Source: Olsenella uli
GTDB taxonomy: Bacteria; Actinomycetota; Coriobacteriia; Coriobacteriales; Atopobiaceae
Direction of reading: 5' to 3'
NCBI RefSeq assembly: GCF_016900775.1
Contig: NZ_JACJKN010000002.1
Span: forward strand, 186,001-250,000
Length of the DNA stretch: 64,000 bases
Shown: piece after piece, positions 58,928-64,000 of the stretch
How the letters are laid out: every line of letters begins with the position of its first letter
Position numbering within the stretch: position 1 is the first letter of the stretch
The notes under the pieces: generated by a model
Database searches by the model: none
What the model was told of the DNA's origin: nothing
What the model saw: only the letters and a program-made list of their open reading frames with translations
Made by a program: the position numbers and the translations under genes

Positions 58928-60526
58928 ATGGCTAGAGCCACCAATAAGAAAAGGGAACGGACCCTCGAGGAGGTTCTCTGGAACTGTCGAGTTGCCCTAA
59001 GGGGCGTCGGTAGCATCGAGAAGAACCGCGACGCCGTCATCAGCCTCGTGTTCCTCAAGTTTGCCGGCGACAAGTTCGAAGCGCGTCGCAAGGAGATTGT
59101 CGAGGAGTACGGCGACATCCCCGCCTTTCTGGAGAAGCCGTCATTCTACAACGCTGCGAACGTTTTCTATCTGCCCGAGGATTCGCGCTGGTCATACTTG
59201 GTCGCCAACGCGTCCCAGAACGACATCGCCACTAAGATCGATACGGCAATGGCCCATGCGGAGGAAAAGAATCCCTCGCTCAAGGGCGCGCTGCCCCTCG
59301 GAATGTTCGCCACGCTCGGCGCCGACCTCCGCTCGGTGAAGGCGCTCATAGACAACGTCAACGACATCAGCGAGGAGCGCTTCCACGAGGAGGACCTCAT
59401 CGGCCGTGTGTATGAGTACTTCCTTCAGTCCTTCGCCGTGGGCAGCTCCAAGGAGGACGGAGAGTTTTACACGCCTGCCTGCGTGGTCCAGCTCATCGCA
59501 GAGCTCATCGAACCCTACGAGGGCGTCGTGTACGACCCGTGCTGCGGGTCCGGCGGCATGTTCGTCCAGTCCCACAAGTTCGTCGAGCAGCACCACGGCA
59601 ACCGCTCGGCGATCTCCGTTGTGGGCCAGGAGTCAAACCCCGACACGTGGCGGCTCTGCAAGATGAACCTCGCCGTCCGGGGTATCGCCAACAACCTCGG
59701 CGAGAAGGCTGTCTCGACCTTCACCGACGACCAGCACAAGGACAAGAAGGTCGACTACATCATGGCCAACCCGCCGTTCAACCTCAAGAACTGGCGCGGG
59801 GAGGACGAGCTCCTCAAGGACGCGCGCTGGAGCGGCTACCCGGTGCCACCCGTGTCTAACGCCAACTACGCCTGGATCCTGCACATGCTCTCCAAGCTCG
59901 ACGTCAACCACGGCGTCGCCGGGTTCCTGCTCGCCAACGGCGCCCTCAACGCCGACGGGGACGAGGGAGAGATCAGAAGGAAGCTCCTCGAAAACGACCG
60001 CGTCGAGGCGATAATCGTGCTCCCGCGAGACATGTTCTACACCACCGACATCTCCGTGACGCTGTGGATCCTGAACATGGACAAGCACGAATCCGAGCGA
60101 AACGGCCGCAGGCTGCGCGAGCGCTCCGGGGAGGTGCTGTTCGTCGACCTGCGCACCTGGGACCAGAACATCGAGAAGTACCAGCTCGACAAGAACAAGA
60201 CGAAGAAGAAGGTCGTCCTCACGCCCGAGCAGATCGCGAGAGTGAAGGACATCTACGAGTCCTGGCAGGACGTCGACGGCGGGTACGAGGACGTCTCTGA
60301 GCTCTGCAAGTCCATGCATGTCGAGGGCGCAGATAGTATTGCCTCCCACGGATACAGCCTGACTCCCAGCAAGTACATCGAGTTCATCGATCGTGATCTT
60401 GACATCGACTACAACGGCGAGATGGGTCGCATCCAATCCGAGATGCGTGAAATCCTTGCGATGGAGAAGGAGTCCCAGGCGATGCTCGAGACCGCGTTCG
60501 AGGGGATTGGCTATGGGATTGATTAG
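58928..60526 (+). CDS. hsdM: Type I restriction-modification DNA methyltransferase HsdM
   Basis: A 532-residue N6-adenine methyltransferase. The N-terminal helical domain has LEEVLWNCRVALRGVGSIEK; SAM motif I DPCCGSGGMFVQ (residue ~204); catalytic NPPFNLKNW (~281); and FLLANGALNADGDEGEIR with RVEAIIVLPRDMFYTTDISV. ATG 58928 is 82 bases after TATAAT. The 3' end overlaps hsdS by 14 bases. It methylates the site read by HsdS and forms the M2S core of the restriction complex. Confidence 0.96.
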   Translation: MARATNKKRERTLEEVLWNCRVALRGVGSIEKNRDAVISLVFLKFAGDKFEARRKEIVEEYGDIPAFLEKPSFYNAANVFYLPEDSRWSYLVANASQNDIATKIDTAMAHAEEKNPSLKGALPLGMFATLGADLRSVKALIDNVNDISEERFHEEDLIGRVYEYFLQSFAVGSSKEDGEFYTPACVVQLIAELIEPYEGVVYDPCCGSGGMFVQSHKFVEQHHGNRSAISVVGQESNPDTWRLCKMNLAVRGIANNLGEKAVSTFTDDQHKDKKVDYIMANPPFNLKNWRGEDELLKDARWSGYPVPPVSNANYAWILHMLSKLDVNHGVAGFLLANGALNADGDEGEIRRKLLENDRVEAIIVLPRDMFYTTDISVTLWILNMDKHESERNGRRLRERSGEVLFVDLRTWDQNIEKYQLDKNKTKKKVVLTPEQIARVKDIYESWQDVDGGYEDVSELCKSMHVEGADSIASHGYSLTPSKYIEFIDRDLDIDYNGEMGRIQSEMREILAMEKESQAMLETAFEGIGYGID

Positions 60527-61622
60527 GCTCGGCGCACTTATATCTAGGTCTAATGTTCGCAACGACGGCGGAGAGTACGGCATCGATGATGTCAGGGGCA
60601 TGTCCGTTGAAAAGAAATTCATTCCCACGAAGGCGGACATGAGAGGTGTTTCTCTTAGGCCGTATAAGGTCGTTAGGCCCAAATGGTTCTCGTACGTAAC
60701 AGTCACTTCCCGAAATAGCGGCAAGTTGACATTAGCCTATAACGACTCCGGTGAGACTTATCTGGTTTCGGGCACCTACGAAGTCTTTTCCGTTGCGAAC
60801 GAAAATCAGCTTGACCCTCGATACCTCTTTCTTCTGATCAATCGAGGAGAATTCGATCGCCTAGCCCGCTTCAACTCGTGGGGCAGCGCGCGAGAAACTC
60901 TCTCTTGGGAAGATTTTTGTGACGTTGAACTCGATTTGCCCCCGATTGAAATCCAGCGCAAATACGCCGCAATCTATGAATCGATGCTTACGAATCAGCG
61001 TTCCTATGAACAGGGGCTGGATGACTTGTCGATTTCTTGCGCCTTGCTTTTGGATAAGTGCAAAAAGGCAAGTCGATGGGAACCTATCGGTAACTTCCTC
61101 CGGGAGATCGACCTCCGGAATAGAGACGGAATTTGTGAGCGTGCTCATGGAGTAAACCTTGCAAACCAATTCGTGGAATCGAAGGCAAGTAGCGATGATC
61201 TCAGGAAGTATAAGCTTGTAGAGCCCGGTCAACTTGCATGCAACTTACTTCACGTCGGACGAGACGTCGCCTATCCGATTGCAATCAATGACTCCGACGA
61301 AGTTCGTGCGGTATCGCCGGCATATGCTGTTTTTGAACCGGATGATTCGGTTGCTTCGTACTACCTTCTAGCGTGGCTATCTCGTGATGAAGTTGGGCGA
61401 TACGGCTGGTTTATCTGTGACGACAGCATACGTGGAAGTATGAGTGTGGCGAGATTCTTATCTCAGAAAGTCCCCGTGCCCGACAGAAAGTTGATGGAGG
61501 CTGCTGCAGAGCTGTCTGTTGCTTTTCGCAATCGTCATGCGATAAACGAACGGCTTAAGTCCCAGCTCAAAGAGATCACTCCCGTTCTCATCCGGGGATC
61601 TGTCGAAGAGGCTTCGCGTTAG
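60513..61622 (+). CDS. hsdS: Type I restriction specificity subunit HsdS
   Basis: A 369-residue protein with two target-recognition halves: an N-terminal half ending in SWGSARETLSWEDFCDVELD with IEIQRKYAAIYESMLTNQRS, and a C-terminal half ending DSIRGSMSVARFLSQKVPVP with LMEAAAELSVAFRNRHAINE. ATG 60513 overlaps hsdM. Codon use is far more A/T-rich than in hsdM and hsdR, consistent with exchange of recognition domains. Only one hsdS and no recombinase are visible, so phase variation is not indicated here. Confidence 0.9.
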   Translation: MGLIRLGALISRSNVRNDGGEYGIDDVRGMSVEKKFIPTKADMRGVSLRPYKVVRPKWFSYVTVTSRNSGKLTLAYNDSGETYLVSGTYEVFSVANENQLDPRYLFLLINRGEFDRLARFNSWGSARETLSWEDFCDVELDLPPIEIQRKYAAIYESMLTNQRSYEQGLDDLSISCALLLDKCKKASRWEPIGNFLREIDLRNRDGICERAHGVNLANQFVESKASSDDLRKYKLVEPGQLACNLLHVGRDVAYPIAINDSDEVRAVSPAYAVFEPDDSVASYYLLAWLSRDEVGRYGWFICDDSIRGSMSVARFLSQKVPVPDRKLMEAAAELSVAFRNRHAINERLKSQLKEITPVLIRGSVEEASR

Positions 61623-61630
61623 GAATCGCC

Positions 61631-64000
61631 ATGGACAAGTACCGGCAGTTCATCAGAGGAAAGTTCACTGAAGAGGAGCTCGAGAGTGCCATCATCGGTC
61701 TCTTCCAGGAGGAGGGGTGGGGCTACGCCCACGGCGAGTCCCTGCACCGCCGCTACGAGGATGTGCTCATGGAGGACGCCCTCGCCGACAGCCTCCGCCG
61801 GAGGTACGCAGACCTCGCTCTGACGGACGGCGAGGTATGCTCCCTGATCAACGAGCTGAAGTACATCCCATCCGCGCCCCTCTACGACGGCAACCGAAGG
61901 ACGTTCTGGCTCATCAACGAGGGAATCGACCTCCCGCGCGAGGACGCGAGCCTCCCCGCGGCGCACATCGAGTACGTGGACTTCGACGACGTGTCCGCCA
62001 ACGATCTGCTTGTGGTGAACCAGTACAGCGTCACCGACAAGGCGACGCGCCGTCCCGATCTGCTGTGCTTCGTCAACGGTATCCCGCTCGCCATCCTGGA
62101 GTTCAAGTCCGCCGTCGAGGAGGGGACGACCATCCACGACGCGTGGAGGCAGGTGTGCGTCCGCTACGCCCGCGACGTCCCGAGCCTCCTCAAGTACTGC
62201 TGCGTCGCCGCGATATGCGACGGGGCGAACAACAGGCTCGGCACCGTGTTCACCCCGTACCCCTACTTCTACGCCTGGAACAAGGCGGACGATGCCGACA
62301 GGGTCTCCAATGGAATCGGGTCGCTCTACACCCTCGTCAAGGGTGCCTTCGCTCCCGAGAGGTTCCTCGCGATCGTCCGCGACTTCGTCTTCTACCCCGA
62401 CGACGGCGACAAGGAGATCGTCTGCCGGTACCCGCAGTTCTTCGCCGCGACGAAGATGCTCGACAGCATCTGCGCCCACCTCCGCCCCTCCGGCGACGGC
62501 AAGGGCGGCACCTACTTCGGCGCCACCGGGTGCGGCAAGACTTACACCATGCTCTTCCTCTCACGCCTGATGATGCTCAGGCGCAGCAGCGTGCTCGGCA
62601 ACCCGACGATCGTCATCATCGTGGACAGGGAGGACCTGGACAGCCAGACGAGCGAGCTGTTCGTGACGGCGAAGCGGTTTCTGCATGAGGAGGACGTCCG
62701 CAGCATCGAGTCGCGCTCCGAGCTGAGGAGCACGCTCGCAGATAAGGCGTCCGGGGGCGTCTACGTCACGACCATCCAGAAGTTCAGCGAGGACACGGGG
62801 CTGCTCTCCGAACGGACCAACATCGTGTGCATCTCCGACGAGGCGCACCGCACACAGACGGGCGTCGGCTCCAAGCTCAAGAGGACCGACAAGGGCGTGT
62901 TCACCCGGTACGGCTTCGCGAAGTACCTCCGCGACGGTTTCCCGAACGCGACCTACGTCGGCTTCACCGGCACCCCGATCGACGAGACCATCGCCGTGTT
63001 CGGCCCCGTGGTCGACCGGTACACGATGAAGGAGTCGAGCGACGACGGGATCACGGTGCGCATCGCGTATGAGCCCCGCCTCGCCCGCGTGCAGCTCTCC
63101 GATGATCAGGTGAGCAAGATCCAGGAGTACTACGACCGCTGTGCGGAGCAGGGGTCGACCGAGGAGCAGATCGAGGAGAGCCAGCGCGCGATGAGCGCGA
63201 TGTCCGTGATCCTCCGCAACCCCGAGCGCATCGCGCGCCTCGCGGAGGACCTCGTTGGCCACTACGAGGCGCTCTGCTCCGAGAAGCCGGGGGTCGTCCA
63301 GAAGGCGATGGTCGTCTGCTCCGACCGCCTGCACGCCTTCGACCTCTACAAGGCGATCGTCGCCATACGGCCCGACTGGGCGGTCGCCCGGAAGGCCGAG
63401 GACGAGTCGGAGCTCACGCAAGACCAGCTCGAGGACCTCGAGGCTCTCCCGAAGATCAACATTGTCGCGACGAGGGGCAAGGACGACGAGAAGGAGCTCT
63501 ACGACCTCTGCGGCACCAAGGAGCGGCGCAAGCTCCTCGACAGGCAGTTCAAGAACAACGACTCCAACTTCAAGGTCGCCGTCGTCTGCGACATGTGGAT
63601 CACGGGCTTCGACGTGCCGTCTCTCGCCGTCATGTACATCGACAAGCCCTTGCAGAAGCACACGCTCGTCCAGACGATCAGCCGCGTCAACCGCGTCTTC
63701 GAGGGCAAGGACAAGGGTCTCGTCGTCGACTACATCGGCATCAAGGACAACATGATGGAGGCGCTCAAGAGGTACGGGGACGACGACGAGGGGTCCGTGG
63801 ACGAGCTGGCGGTCTCGCTCGGCATCTTCCGCAACCACCTCGCCATGCTCGACGAGCTCATGGTGAACTTCGATGCCTCCAGGTTCGTCTCGGGCGCCCC
63901 GCTCGAGCGCCTCGCGTGCCTGAACGATGCGGCGGAGTACGTGCAGCTCTCCAAGGACTTCCAGACGAGGTTCATGGGCCTGTCCCGCATCCTGAAGTCC
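61631..64000 (+). CDS. hsdR: Type I restriction endonuclease HsdR (partial, runs off right edge)
   Basis: An open frame from ATG 61631 to the window end, about 790 codons with no stop, encoding MDKYRQFIRGKFTEEELESA onward. The nuclease motif LAILEFKSAVEEG is near residue 154. Walker A GATGCGKTYT is near residue 297, DEAH-type SDEAHRT near 402, and FTGTPIDETIAVFG and TISRVNRVFEGKDKG complete the superfamily 2 motor. Eight bases after hsdS. It translocates and cleaves unmodified DNA with HsdM and HsdS. The C-terminal part lies outside the window. Confidence 0.95.
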   Translation, partial: MDKYRQFIRGKFTEEELESAIIGLFQEEGWGYAHGESLHRRYEDVLMEDALADSLRRRYADLALTDGEVCSLINELKYIPSAPLYDGNRRTFWLINEGIDLPREDASLPAAHIEYVDFDDVSANDLLVVNQYSVTDKATRRPDLLCFVNGIPLAILEFKSAVEEGTTIHDAWRQVCVRYARDVPSLLKYCCVAAICDGANNRLGTVFTPYPYFYAWNKADDADRVSNGIGSLYTLVKGAFAPERFLAIVRDFVFYPDDGDKEIVCRYPQFFAATKMLDSICAHLRPSGDGKGGTYFGATGCGKTYTMLFLSRLMMLRRSSVLGNPTIVIIVDREDLDSQTSELFVTAKRFLHEEDVRSIESRSELRSTLADKASGGVYVTTIQKFSEDTGLLSERTNIVCISDEAHRTQTGVGSKLKRTDKGVFTRYGFAKYLRDGFPNATYVGFTGTPIDETIAVFGPVVDRYTMKESSDDGITVRIAYEPRLARVQLSDDQVSKIQEYYDRCAEQGSTEEQIEESQRAMSAMSVILRNPERIARLAEDLVGHYEALCSEKPGVVQKAMVVCSDRLHAFDLYKAIVAIRPDWAVARKAEDESELTQDQLEDLEALPKINIVATRGKDDEKELYDLCGTKERRKLLDRQFKNNDSNFKVAVVCDMWITGFDVPSLAVMYIDKPLQKHTLVQTISRVNRVFEGKDKGLVVDYIGIKDNMMEALKRYGDDDEGSVDELAVSLGIFRNHLAMLDELMVNFDASRFVSGAPLERLACLNDAAEYVQLSKDFQTRFMGLSRILKS

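Noticed and set aside
60513-61622. Phase-variable hsdS
   Set aside because: No second hsdS, inverted repeats or site-specific recombinase in the visible part; cannot be excluded beyond the right edge.

Overview
The window is G+C-rich, with very high third-position G/C and little intergenic space. Gene content points to an anaerobic actinobacterium: glycyl-radical enzyme with activase, selenium-type molybdenum hydroxylase cluster, SUF as the Fe-S system seen here, GatCAB, class II aldolase and teichoic-acid D-alanylation. I infer Coriobacteriia, perhaps an Olsenella/Atopobium relative. This rests on gene content and composition, not on a marker gene.

Layout, left to right. (1) 1-4 kb: a DUF457/YdjM gene cut by the left edge, then a TPP riboswitch driving a thiamine/HMP-type ABC importer. 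(2) 4-9 kb: an envelope operon of two substrate-binding-like exported proteins (one with a von Willebrand A domain), a membrane protein and TelA. (3) 9-14 kb: a DeoR regulator, a glycyl-radical enzyme activase, the divergent glycyl-radical enzyme, and an FSA/TalC-type aldolase: a sugar-phosphate cleavage module. (4) 14-19 kb: an M18 aminopeptidase, two membrane proteins and class II fructose-bisphosphate aldolase. (5) 19-25 kb: dltABCD, a dltX-like microprotein and a serine hydrolase. (6) 25-31 kb: sufCBDSU on the minus strand with an Rrf2/IscR-type regulator. (7) 31-38 kb: a BASS-family transporter, gatCAB, a Phd-PIN toxin-antitoxin pair and a YitT protein. (8) 38-48 kb: a purine/selenium cluster (YheO-like regulator, NCS2 permease, ssnA, ygfK, ferredoxin, xdhD). 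(9) 48-64 kb: an accessory region with an Abi_2/AbiF relic, an AgcS symporter, a lipoprotein, DinJ-YafQ, a 1101-residue repeat protein with GreA/B-C-like and PIN-like regions, a helical glycine-rich-tailed protein, a HEPN-like protein, and a type I R-M system whose hsdR runs off the right edge.

Two features are not explained by the genes. First, a 12-base word, GGCGAGAAGAAC, recurs at least 11 times exactly and more than 15 times with one mismatch. It favours intergenic DNA and gene 5' ends, and I found no copy with one mismatch or fewer to the right of about 52.3 kb. Second, many intergenic gaps hold inverted repeats whose arms differ from site to site. Several enclose or abut the word, and two palindromes lie inside the sufD reading frame. 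The most promising uncharacterised locus is 52.96-58.43 kb, a candidate conflict/defence cassette between a toxin-antitoxin pair and a type I R-M system.
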